DNA from: Agromyces albus
GTDB taxonomy: Bacteria; Actinomycetota; Actinomycetes; Actinomycetales; Microbacteriaceae
Reading direction: 5' to 3'
Assembly: GCF_004134825.1 (NCBI RefSeq)
Contig: NZ_SDPN01000014.1
Location: 1-64,000 of the forward strand
Length of the DNA: 64,000 nt
Positions 52,491-59,109 of the stretch are shown here, in pieces. The number at the start of each line of letters is the position of its first letter. Position 1 is the stretch's first letter. Position numbers and translations under genes: made by a program. The notes below the pieces were generated by a model. The model was not told the DNA's origin, searched no databases, and worked only from the letters and a program-made list of their open reading frames with translations.

Positions 52491-53426
52491 TCAGTCGATG
52501 GTGACGACGAGCTTGCCGAGCGTGCCGGCGGTGAAGTGCCGGAAAGCTTCGCTGGTCTTGTCGAGGTCGTAGACGCGCTGCACCGTCACCGTGGTGTGGC
52601 CCTTCACCTGGTTCGCTGCCAGGCGGTCGAGTGTCTCCTGTGACGGATTGGCGTAGATGGGCACCACGCGCACACCGTCGGCCGGGATCTGGTCGGGGCT
52701 CTGCACCAGCGTCGAGACCAGCACGCCCGCTTGCCTGACCGCGCCGGCCAGCGCCGACCCGTCACCCGCGAAGTGGAGCACGACGTCCACGCCGCCCGGG
52801 TACGCCTCGCGGATCTGTGCCGCGACGTCATCGGTGTAGTCGACGATGCGGGTTGCGCCCAGCTTCCCGACGAGCTCGATCTCCTCCGCGGTGTGCGCTG
52901 TGGCGATCACCTCGGCGCCGGCACGGACGGCGAGCTGGAGAGCCTGCTGTCCCACGCCACCCGTCGCGCCCGCGACCAGCACGGTGCTGTCCGCGCCGAT
53001 CCCAGCAGCGTTGAACGAGTCGAACGCGGCAGTGCCGGCAAGCCCCAAGCCCGCAGCATCCGTGAAGTCGATCTCCTCAGGCAGCTTCGCGATTCCGACG
53101 GCTACCGGCACGGTCACGTACTCGGCGAACGAGCCGTCGCCGAGGAACTGCTTGGTCACGACGCCGAAGACGCGGTCACCGACCTGGAAGCCCACGACCT
53201 CGGGCCCGACGGCATCGACGGTGCCTGCGAAGTCCTTTCCGAGCACGACAGGGAAGCGGTGCTCCATGGCGCCGTTGAGATAGCCGTTGGCGACGGCCAG
53301 GTCGAAGCCGTTCACAGACGCGGCGCGAACGCGGACTCGGACCTCGCCTGAAGCCGGTTCCGGCATATCCAGTTCGGTCACCGCAGGTGCCTGGTCGAAC
53401 GCACCGAATGCGACTGCCTTCATCAT
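52491..53426 (-). CDS. NADP-dependent zeta-crystallin-like quinone oxidoreductase
   Basis: This 311-aa MDR has MKAVAFGAFDQAPAVTELDMPEPASGEVRVRVRAASVNGFDLAVANG, LGKDFAGTVDAVGPEVVGFQVGDRVFG and VAGATGGVGQQALQLAVRAGAEVIATA (cofactor site). It has no zinc ligands. It should reduce quinones or other carbonyls with NADPH. AAGGAA precedes the double ATG (53426, 53423). The divergent TetR gene and its two operator-like repeats (53466-53515) lie in the 107-bp gap upstream. Confidence 0.88.
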   Translation of the reverse strand: MMKAVAFGAFDQAPAVTELDMPEPASGEVRVRVRAASVNGFDLAVANGYLNGAMEHRFPVVLGKDFAGTVDAVGPEVVGFQVGDRVFGVVTKQFLGDGSFAEYVTVPVAVGIAKLPEEIDFTDAAGLGLAGTAAFDSFNAAGIGADSTVLVAGATGGVGQQALQLAVRAGAEVIATAHTAEEIELVGKLGATRIVDYTDDVAAQIREAYPGGVDVVLHFAGDGSALAGAVRQAGVLVSTLVQSPDQIPADGVRVVPIYANPSQETLDRLAANQVKGHTTVTVQRVYDLDKTSEAFRHFTAGTLGKLVVTID

Positions 53427-53465
53427 TGATTCCTTCTTTCGATTGGGCTGACCCCGCCGCCTTAG

Positions 53466-53481
53466 TGGAGCGGGTGTTCCA
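53466..53481. promoter_or_regulatory. Probable TetR operator, copy 1
   Basis: TGGAGCGGGTGTTCCA is an imperfect 16-bp palindrome (TGGA...TCCA arms). It shares 13 of 16 positions with copy 2 at 53500-53515, and both face the same way. It lies 39 bp from the oxidoreductase start. Confidence 0.75.
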
Positions 53482-53499
53482 TTTAGGTGAACCACAATA

Positions 53500-53515
53500 T
53501 GGAGCAGATATTCCA
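53500..53515. promoter_or_regulatory. Probable TetR operator, copy 2
   Basis: TGGAGCAGATATTCCA matches copy 1 closely and lies 34 bp from it (start to start), just upstream of TAGAAT (53522-53527), the likely -10 of the tetR gene. Binding here would block the tetR promoter; binding at copy 1 would block the oxidoreductase promoter. Confidence 0.75.
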
Positions 53516-53533
53516 ATTCGGTAGAATCTGTTC

Positions 53534-54169
53534 ATGACGAGCTCCGAGCGGCCACTGCGCGCTGATGCCGAGCGCAATCGGCAGGCGATCCTCGGCGCAG
53601 CCGGGTCCGTGTTCGCTGAGAAGGGCACCCAGGTCACGTTGGAACACATCGCCGAGGTCGCCGGCGTGGGCGTGGGCACGATCTACCGGCGGTTTCCTTC
53701 GATCGATGACCTGGTCAGCGTCGTGCTCGAGGAGAAGATGAGGCGCTACGCCGATCGCACCGAGCAGGAGGCGGAACGAGCGCTCACCCAGCCGTGGCCG
53801 GCGTTTCATGACTATGTGCTGTTCATCCTCGAGCAGCAGGCCACCGATCTGGCCTTCAGCGACGTGATCCTGTCGCCGCGCACCGGTACCGAGCTGTTTC
53901 GGCAGGAGATCAAGCGGGCCTTGCAGGCCTCGATAGTGTTGATCGACCGGGTGAAAGCTGCCGGCGAGCTCCGAACGGACTTCGATCACAGCGACCTCTA
54001 CCTACTGCTGCACGCCAATGCCGGCCTGGTACGTGGCACTCACCGCTCGGCGCCAGAGGCGTGGAAGCGGTTCGGGCAGTACATGCTGAAGTCGTTCCGA
54101 CATCCTGGCGACGAGCCGTTGACTGCACCCTCGGTGGTCTGGATGCGAGCCAAGAACTCGGGCGTTTAG
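53534..54169 (+). CDS. TetR/AcrR family transcriptional regulator
   Basis: This 211-aa protein has a TetR DNA-binding domain (LRADAERNRQAILGAAGSVFAEKGTQVTLEHIAEVAGVGVGTIYRRFPSIDDLVSVVLEEK) and a helical ligand domain. ATG 53534 lies 6 nt after TAGAAT (53522-53527), giving a leaderless start. It is divergent from two redox genes and very likely represses them and itself through the paired TGGAGC...TTCCA sites. The inducer is unknown; a quinone or electrophile is plausible from the target genes. Confidence 0.92.
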   Translation: MTSSERPLRADAERNRQAILGAAGSVFAEKGTQVTLEHIAEVAGVGVGTIYRRFPSIDDLVSVVLEEKMRRYADRTEQEAERALTQPWPAFHDYVLFILEQQATDLAFSDVILSPRTGTELFRQEIKRALQASIVLIDRVKAAGELRTDFDHSDLYLLLHANAGLVRGTHRSAPEAWKRFGQYMLKSFRHPGDEPLTAPSVVWMRAKNSGV

Positions 54170-54364
54170 CCGCCGTCACGAGGTGTTCGCCGAGCTCGAA
54201 TGCGACGTCTTCTGTGGACATTCGTGGTGAGGGGACCTGATAGGGCCTCTCAGTCGCCGACCGTTCTGGCGTTGGATGGTTCGGGGTCGACGCGATCTTG
54301 CGTCGCCCAGCATCTACGCGGCAATCGGCCGCGGATGCCGGAACGACATCGAGGAGTCACACGC
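54170..54364. other. 195-bp gap between tetR and the zinc alcohol dehydrogenase
   Basis: No complete gene. On the minus strand from 54221, the frame MSTEDVAFELGEHLVTAAK reads like the start of a protein but breaks down near the tetR stop, so it may be a gene remnant. The plus strand holds a small hairpin (CGACGC-GATCTT-GCGTCG, 54288-54305). GAGGAG at about 54350 is the ribosome-binding site of the next gene. Confidence 0.3.
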
Positions 54365-55384
54365 ATGCGTGGAGTAGTGATGTACAGCGCGGGCGACGTC
54401 CGGGTCGAGGAACGCGAGGATCCGCGGATCGTCGAGCCCACTGACGCGATCGTTCGCCTGACGGCGACGTGCGTCTGCGGTTCGGACCTCTGGCCGTACC
54501 GCGGCATCGAGCCGGCTGACCATCAGGTGATGGGTCACGAGTACGTCGGTGTGGTCGAGGAGATCGGCGCGGACGTGAAGAACGTGAAGGTCGGCGACTT
54601 CGTCGTCGGGTCCTTCGTGATCTCGGACAACACGTGCGAGATCTGCCGGTCGGGTTTCCAGTCCAAGTGCGTGCACGCGTCATTCGTCTCGCAGATCGGA
54701 ACGCAAGCCGAGAAGGCTCGCATTCCATTGGCGGATGGCACGCTGGTTGCCACGCCCGGGCAGCCCGAGCCCGAGCTGATCCCGTCGCTGCTGGCGGCAT
54801 CCGATGTGCTCGGCACCGGATGGTTCGCCGCGGTCGCCGCCCAGGCTGGCCCAGGAAAGTCGGTCGCGGTCGTCGGTGACGGCGCGGTCGGTCTGATGGC
54901 GATCCTCGCCGCCAAGCAGCTTGGCGCCGAGAGGATCATCGCGATGTCCCGTCATCCGGAGCGGCAGGCCCTCGCCCGGTTCTATGGAGCGACCGACATC
55001 GTCGAAGAGCGCGGCGACGCCGGCGTGGCGAAGATCAAGGAGCTCACCGACGGGATGGGCGCGCACTCCGTCGTCGAGGCGGTCGGCACCCAGGAGTCGT
55101 TCATGCAGGCGGTCGGCTCCACCCGCGGCGGCGGGCACCTGGGATACGTCGGCGTGAACTATGACGTGAAGGTTCCCGGCATCGAGCTGTTCTTCGCGGG
55201 AATCCACACCCTCGGCGGTCCCGCGCCGGTCCGGCGCTTCCTGCCCGACCTGATCCAGCTGATCTGGGACCGGAAGATCGACCCGGGCAAGGTGTTCGAC
55301 CTCACCCTCCCGCTCGAGGAGGCAGCCGAGGGCTACAAGGCCATGGACGAGCGACGCGCCACCAAGGTCCTCCTCACCCTCTGA
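54365..55384 (+). CDS. Zinc-dependent alcohol dehydrogenase family protein
   Basis: This 339-aa medium-chain dehydrogenase has the catalytic zinc site (TCVCGSDLWPYRG with Cys, GHEYVGVVEEIG with His/Glu) and part of a structural zinc loop: TCEICRSGFQSKC has three of the usual four cysteines, as in several related YdjJ-like proteins. The cofactor motif is VVGDGAVGLMAILAAK. The N-terminus MRGVVMYSAGDVRVEEREDP fits this family. It should oxidise or reduce an alcohol/aldehyde; substrate unknown. Only GAGGAG upstream supports ATG 54365; no -10 was clear. Confidence 0.87.
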   Translation: MRGVVMYSAGDVRVEEREDPRIVEPTDAIVRLTATCVCGSDLWPYRGIEPADHQVMGHEYVGVVEEIGADVKNVKVGDFVVGSFVISDNTCEICRSGFQSKCVHASFVSQIGTQAEKARIPLADGTLVATPGQPEPELIPSLLAASDVLGTGWFAAVAAQAGPGKSVAVVGDGAVGLMAILAAKQLGAERIIAMSRHPERQALARFYGATDIVEERGDAGVAKIKELTDGMGAHSVVEAVGTQESFMQAVGSTRGGGHLGYVGVNYDVKVPGIELFFAGIHTLGGPAPVRRFLPDLIQLIWDRKIDPGKVFDLTLPLEEAAEGYKAMDERRATKVLLTL

Positions 55385-55395
55385 TCCCAGCAGCT

Positions 55396-55444
55396 GGTCG
55401 AGAGGGTGGGGGAGACGTCCCCACAGCCTCCCACCCTCTCGACC
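55396..55444. terminator. 15-bp-stem hairpin after the alcohol dehydrogenase
   Basis: GGTCGAGAGGGTGGG (55396-55410) pairs perfectly with 55430-55444 around a 19-nt loop, starting 12 nt after the stop. It is probably a terminator. Because it ends 9 nt before TACGGT (55453-55458), the likely -10 of the next gene, it could also be an operator of that regulator. Confidence 0.7.
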
Positions 55445-55465
55445 GCCCGACGTACGGTGGAAGCT

Positions 55466-56395
55466 ATGAACACGAACGACGATGTGCGGGAGTTCCTGAT
55501 GTCCCGCCGGGCGAACGTGACACCGGAACAAGCGGGCCTTCCCGACTTCGGCGGAGAACGCCGCGTTGCCGGACTGCGTCGTGAAGAGGTCGCGATGCTC
55601 GCCGGCGTCAGCCTCGACTACTACACCCGTCTCGAGCGCGGCAAGATTCACGGAGCATCCGAGAGCGTCCTCAACGCCATCGCGACCGCGCTGCACCTCG
55701 ACGACGTCGAGCGCGCCCACCTGTTCGATCTTGCCCGCGCGGTCCCACCGACGCCCGCGACGCGCCGCCCACCGACATCCCCGCGAACCATTCGTCCGTC
55801 GGTGCAACGAGTTCTCGACCACATGGCCGTCCCAGCCGTGGTCTACAACGCCCGCCAGGATCTCGTCGCGTCCAACCTGCTCGGGCGCGCGCTCTTCGCG
55901 CCCCACTTCGAGGCCGATCCGCCCAACAACGCGCGCTTCATCTTCCTCGACTCGCGGGCACGCGATTACTACGATGATTGGCCCCTCGCGTGCAGCCTCA
56001 CCGCGGCGATGCTCCGCTACGAGGCCGGCCGCGACCCGCTCAACAGCGACCTGACGGCACTGATCGGCGAACTCTCCACCCGCAGCCCGCAGTTCCGGAA
56101 GAACTGGGCGGAGCAGGATGTCCACGAACACCGCACCGGGACGAAGATCTACCGCCATCCCGCCATCGGACCGCTCGAACTCCACTACGACGTCTTCGAG
56201 ATGCCCGGAGAACCAGGCCTCTCAATCGGCACCTATACCGCGGAAGCCGGAACCGCCGCAGCTGATGGGCTCACACTCTTGGCGACATGGGCGACAACGC
56301 AGGAATTCGCTCGGAGCCAGCGTCTCGGTGGGGGAGACGCGAGCTCCGAGTCGTCGACGGAGACCGCGGCTGCGCCTCGGACGAGCTCCACGTAG
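55466..56395 (+). CDS. XRE family regulator with MmyB-like ligand domain
   Basis: This 309-aa protein has an N-terminal helix-turn-helix (DVREFLMSRRANVTPEQAGLPDFGGERRVAGLRREEVAMLAGVSLDYYTRLERGKIHGASESVLNAIATALHL) and a PAS-like MmyB domain (RPSVQRVLDHMAVPAVVYNARQDLVASNLLGRALFAPHF... LELHYDVFEMPGEPGLSIGTYTAEAG). MmyB-type regulators bind fatty-acid-like ligands. They usually control a neighbouring dehydrogenase or reductase; the zinc alcohol dehydrogenase just upstream is a candidate target. The last 30 residues are Ser/Thr-rich and may be an odd added tail. ATG 55466 follows TACGGT by 7 nt. Confidence 0.87.
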   Translation: MNTNDDVREFLMSRRANVTPEQAGLPDFGGERRVAGLRREEVAMLAGVSLDYYTRLERGKIHGASESVLNAIATALHLDDVERAHLFDLARAVPPTPATRRPPTSPRTIRPSVQRVLDHMAVPAVVYNARQDLVASNLLGRALFAPHFEADPPNNARFIFLDSRARDYYDDWPLACSLTAAMLRYEAGRDPLNSDLTALIGELSTRSPQFRKNWAEQDVHEHRTGTKIYRHPAIGPLELHYDVFEMPGEPGLSIGTYTAEAGTAAADGLTLLATWATTQEFARSQRLGGGDASSESSTETAAAPRTSST

Positions 56396-56499
56396 CCGGA
56401 AGCCGCGAGCTCCCAGTGCGGGGGACCGCGCGTGTGCGCGACCTTGTCTCGGATGACGACGGCCACCATGTTGTCAGCCGCTGATGCTTGGATGAGCGC
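56396..56499. other. 104-bp gap before the pentapeptide gene
   Basis: No complete gene. On the minus strand, an open stretch starting at 56469 (MVAVVIRDKVAHTRGPPHWELAASGYVELVRG) reads protein-like but continues into the tail of the XRE gene, where it loses that character. It may be a decayed gene end; the evidence is composition only. Confidence 0.25.
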
Positions 56500-57117
56500 A
56501 TGTCAGAACGACGTGACGGTGCACCTTCTTCTGAGACCTCGACGGTCAGCGACGAGGATTGGTACGCCCGCGAGTTCGACGGTGCGAAGTTCTCCGACGT
56601 GCGATTCGTCGACATCGACCTCACTGAGGCATCGAGTTCCGGCGCGACCTTCACCAACTGCGCCTTCGTCAACGTGAAGTTCAACGTCTCCACCCACGAA
56701 TCCACCGCGTTCGTGAACTGCACGTTCCACAGCTGCAACTTCTTCGACGCGACCTTCACCGGCTGCAAGCTCGTCGGCTGCGTCTTCGACAGCTGCGACT
56801 TCAGCATCCTGAAGGTCCATGGCGGCGACTGGTCGTTTACGGGATTCCGCCGCGCCGCGCTCGAGGGCGTCGAGTTCACAGGAGTTCGACTCCGCGAGGC
56901 GGACCTCACGAACGCGCGATGCTCCCGCTCGACCTTCGCCGGCTGTGACTTCTCGGGTTCCGTGTTGCACGGCGCTGACTTCACTGACGCCGATCTGCGT
57001 GGGAGCACCCTCGGTGAGATCGACCCGCTCACGGTGACGCTTCGGGGTGCCTCGGTAACTGGCGTGCAGGCTGCTGAGATCGTCCGTGGGCTCGGGCTCA
57101 TCGTCGTAGACGTTTAG
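56500..57117 (+). CDS. Pentapeptide repeat protein
   Basis: This 205-aa protein is mostly pentapeptide repeats of the A(D/N)LxX or xF/LxX kind: FDGAKFSDVRFVDIDLTEASSSGATFTNCAFVNVKF ... FVNCTFHSCNFFDATFTGCKLVGCVFDSCDFS ... LEGVEFTGVRLREADLTNARCSRSTFAGCDFSGSVLHGADFTDADLRGSTL. Such proteins fold as a right-handed quadrilateral beta helix; some (MfpA, Qnr) mimic DNA and bind gyrase, but most are uncharacterised. The stop codon TAG (57115-57117) lies inside the dif-like site. ATG 56500 has no clear ribosome-binding site; TTG 56488 is an alternative. Confidence 0.88.
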   Translation: MSERRDGAPSSETSTVSDEDWYAREFDGAKFSDVRFVDIDLTEASSSGATFTNCAFVNVKFNVSTHESTAFVNCTFHSCNFFDATFTGCKLVGCVFDSCDFSILKVHGGDWSFTGFRRAALEGVEFTGVRLREADLTNARCSRSTFAGCDFSGSVLHGADFTDADLRGSTLGEIDPLTVTLRGASVTGVQAAEIVRGLGLIVVDV

Positions 57118-57141
57118 CCGATAATGCACATTATGTCCGTT
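57114..57141. other. Candidate dif / Xer recombination site
   Basis: The 28 bp divide into an 11-bp left arm TTAGCCGATAA (57114-57124), a 6-bp centre TGCACA (57125-57130) and an 11-bp right arm TTATGTCCGTT (57131-57141). This fits XerC-arm / centre / XerD-arm architecture, with the palindromic core ATAATG-CA-CATTAT. From memory, 24 of 28 positions agree with the actinobacterial dif consensus; the differences are at the third base and in the outer right arm. It is the most AT-rich short stretch here. It may be the chromosomal dif site, where XerC/XerD resolve dimers at the terminus, or an element's Xer target. Confidence 0.7.
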
Positions 57142-57181
57142 TGGGGAAAACAGGCCAGCTACAGCGTCTCCCCCTGCCCCC

Positions 57182-57250
57182 GGCGGACCAACGATGACGG
57201 TCATCGATCCCTTCGGCAACGAGCTTCGATTCTGCGAGCCCGCCGACTGA
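57182..57250 (+). pseudogene. C-terminal remnant of a VOC/glyoxalase gene
   Basis: From 57182 the frame reads GGPTMTVIDPFGNELRFCEPAD and stops at 57248-57250. The last 18 residues match the end of VOC-superfamily proteins of the bleomycin-resistance/glyoxalase type (V/I-DPFGN-x-L-RFCE). Nothing N-terminal to this belongs to such a protein: 41 bp further upstream is the dif-like site. So the gene has lost its front part, possibly through recombination at that site. Confidence 0.6.
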
Positions 57251-57288
57251 CGCGGTGACCAGGTGGTGGGCTCAATTGCTTCACCCAA

Positions 57289-57304
57289 AGTGCTTGCAAG
57301 CACT
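57289..57304. promoter_or_regulatory. Perfect 16-bp palindrome upstream of the MBL gene
   Basis: AGTGCTTGCAAGCACT is exactly self-complementary and lies 56 bp upstream of the MBL-fold start, near a TACGGT (57317-57322) that could be a -10. A second inverted repeat (GGTCTC...GAGACC, 57320-57342) follows. It looks like an operator for a dimeric regulator; no regulator gene is adjacent. Confidence 0.65.
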
Positions 57305-57360
57305 ACCGCCGGCCAATACGGTCTCGACAAGCGGTTGAGACCACAAGCGGAAGGCAGTTC

Positions 57361-58182
57361 ATGCTCAAGCAAGTCGTTGAGGGCGTTCTCGTTCACGAGA
57401 GCGAGTTCCTCCAGAGTAATTCCGTTGTCGTGCAGGGCCGGCACGGTGTGTTACTCATCGACCCCGGCATTACAGGCGACGAGCTGGCGGCCCTCGCGAA
57501 CGATCTTCGCGAGCTGGGCCAGCCTGTCGTGGCAGGCTTCTCCACGCACCCTGATTGGGACCACGTGCTCTGGCACGCGAACTTCGGCGACGTGCCCCGT
57601 TACGGCACGGCCCGCTGCGCGGCCTCTCTCCAGGATCTGCTGTCGAACGCGGACTGGAGGGACCGCATAGCCCCGGGGCTCCCGCCGGAGTACGCCGAGG
57701 AGATCCCGATGGAGCTGCTGGGTCTCATCACCGGTCTGCCCGCCGAGGCTGCGCAGATCCCTTGGGATGGCCCCGAAGTCCGGATCATCGAGCATCAGGC
57801 CCATGCCCCAGGCCACGCGGCGCTGTTGATCGAGGAGCGCGGCGTCCTCGTCGCCGGCGACATGCTTTCTGACATCCTGATGCCGTTCCTCGATCTCGAG
57901 GCCGCGAATCCGATGGAGGACTACCTCGCCGCGCTGCGGCTGTTCGAGAGTGTGGCCGACGACGTTGTTGCCGTCATCCCCGGTCACGGTTCAGTCGGTG
58001 GAGCTGAGCAGCTACGAGCTCGAATCGAACAGGATCGCGCGTACGTGCAGGACCTGCGAGACGGACGTGTTCCCGACGACCCGCGGGTCGGTCCATCGGC
58101 ATCGTTGGATTGGCTGCCAGACGTGCACAGATGGCAACTCCAGCGGCTCGCCCAAAGAGAGCAGAACGAGACGCCCGCTTAA
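57361..58182 (+). CDS. Metallo-beta-lactamase fold hydrolase
   Basis: This 273-aa protein has the MBL metal motifs: STHPDWDH (His63, Asp65, Asp67, His68; the middle His of HxHxDH is replaced by Asp65), GHAALLI (His152), VAGDML (Asp167) and PGHG (His209). The N-terminus VEGVLVHESEFLQSNSVVVQGRHGVLLIDPGI is typical of small thiolesterase- or glyoxalase II-like members. Substrate unknown. ATG 57361 is preceded by GGAAGG. The Asp65 change could alter the zinc site. Confidence 0.85.
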   Translation: MLKQVVEGVLVHESEFLQSNSVVVQGRHGVLLIDPGITGDELAALANDLRELGQPVVAGFSTHPDWDHVLWHANFGDVPRYGTARCAASLQDLLSNADWRDRIAPGLPPEYAEEIPMELLGLITGLPAEAAQIPWDGPEVRIIEHQAHAPGHAALLIEERGVLVAGDMLSDILMPFLDLEAANPMEDYLAALRLFESVADDVVAVIPGHGSVGGAEQLRARIEQDRAYVQDLRDGRVPDDPRVGPSASLDWLPDVHRWQLQRLAQREQNETPA

Positions 58183-58249
58183 CGGTCTCCCCCAACTGCA
58201 GCGCTGTCCGACCACCGCAGCGATCGACCGGCTCGGTAGCATGCAACGC

Positions 58250-58687
58250 ATGGCCATCAAACTCGAGAACGTCGGCATCGCCGTTCGCGACCTCGAAGCA
58301 GCGATCTCCTTCTTCACCGACCTCGGTCTCACGGTCGTCGGCCGTGACACGGTCAGCGGTGAGTGGACCGACACCGCCGTCGGCCTCGATGGCAACCACG
58401 CCAAGATTGCGATGCTCCAGACGCCAGACGGTCACGGTCGCCTTGAACTCTTCGAGTACATCCACCCGGAGGCGATCGAGTCGGAGCCCACTCGTCCCAA
58501 CGAGATCGGCATGCACCGCGTTGCCTTCTCAGTCGACGACATCGACGAAGCCCTTGAGGTAGCCGCGAGGCACGGATTCCGACCGCTCCGCGGCGTGGCG
58601 ACCTATGAAGACGTCTACAAGCTCACGTACCTCCGCGGTCCTAGCGGCATCCTCGTGATGCTCGCCGAGGAGCTGAAGAAGAGCTGA
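58250..58687 (+). CDS. VOC family (glyoxalase/bleomycin resistance-like) protein
   Basis: This 145-aa protein has two beta-alpha-beta-beta-beta halves: MAIKLENVGIAVRDLEAAISFFTDLGLTVVGRDTV and MHRVAFSVDDIDEALEVAARHGFRPLRGVATYEDVYKLTYLRGPSGILVMLAEE. VOC proteins include glyoxalases, dioxygenases and resistance proteins; a specific role cannot be assigned. ATG 58250 lies 7 nt after TAGCAT (58237-58242), so it is probably leaderless; the much longer upstream frame overlaps the MBL gene and is a shadow. Confidence 0.82.
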   Translation: MAIKLENVGIAVRDLEAAISFFTDLGLTVVGRDTVSGEWTDTAVGLDGNHAKIAMLQTPDGHGRLELFEYIHPEAIESEPTRPNEIGMHRVAFSVDDIDEALEVAARHGFRPLRGVATYEDVYKLTYLRGPSGILVMLAEELKKS

Positions 58688-58764
58688 CGGCCGATCAGAG
58701 CTCACGTCGCTGGTGGAGAACGCCTGACACCACTCCCCCGATTCTCGTGCGCTCGGCGCTCGAC

Positions 58765-58784
58765 AGGTAACCATATGGTTGCCT
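58765..58784. promoter_or_regulatory. Operator-like palindrome upstream of arsR
   Basis: AACCATATGGTT (58769-58780) is a perfect 12-bp palindrome; with its flanks it extends to 20 bp with one mismatched pair (AGG...CCT ends). It lies directly upstream of TATAGT (58784-58789), the likely -10, and so between -35 and -10. ArsR-type repressors typically bind such sites in their own promoters. Confidence 0.7.
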
Positions 58785-58795
58785 ATAGTGGTTCT

Positions 58796-59107
58796 GTGGA
58801 TCCGGTGTTCAAAGCACTTTCCGACCCGACGAGGCGAATCCTCGTCGAGGAGCTCGCCGAGCGCGATGAGCAGACGCTCTTCGAACTGTGCGTACGACTC
58901 ATGTCGCGGCATGGCCTCGAGGTCTCACGACAGGCCGTCGCGAAGCACCTCGACGTGCTCGAGCAGGCCGGGCTCGTGACGATCCGACGCGAGGGCAAGT
59001 ACCGCCTCCACTCCCTCGACCGCGCACCGCTGCGCGCCACGTGGGACGAGTGGTTCCGGCCACTCGTGACATCCGACGATCACCAGACCGACCGACAACA
59101 GGAGTGA
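58796..59107 (+). CDS. ArsR-type winged-helix regulator
   Basis: This 103-aa protein has the ArsR winged helix: VDPVFKALSDPTRRILVEELAERDEQTLFELCVRLMSRHGLEVSRQAVAKHLDVLEQAGLVTIRREGKYRLHSLDRAPLRATWDEWF. It lacks the metal-binding CxC of metal sensors, so it probably responds to another signal; this type is often paired with a SRPBCC or VOC gene, here the VOC gene 2 nt downstream. GTG 58796 is 6 nt after TATAGT, a near-consensus -10, and the operator-like palindrome lies just upstream, so it should repress itself and the VOC gene. Confidence 0.9.
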   Translation: MDPVFKALSDPTRRILVEELAERDEQTLFELCVRLMSRHGLEVSRQAVAKHLDVLEQAGLVTIRREGKYRLHSLDRAPLRATWDEWFRPLVTSDDHQTDRQQE

Positions 59108-59109
59108 CC

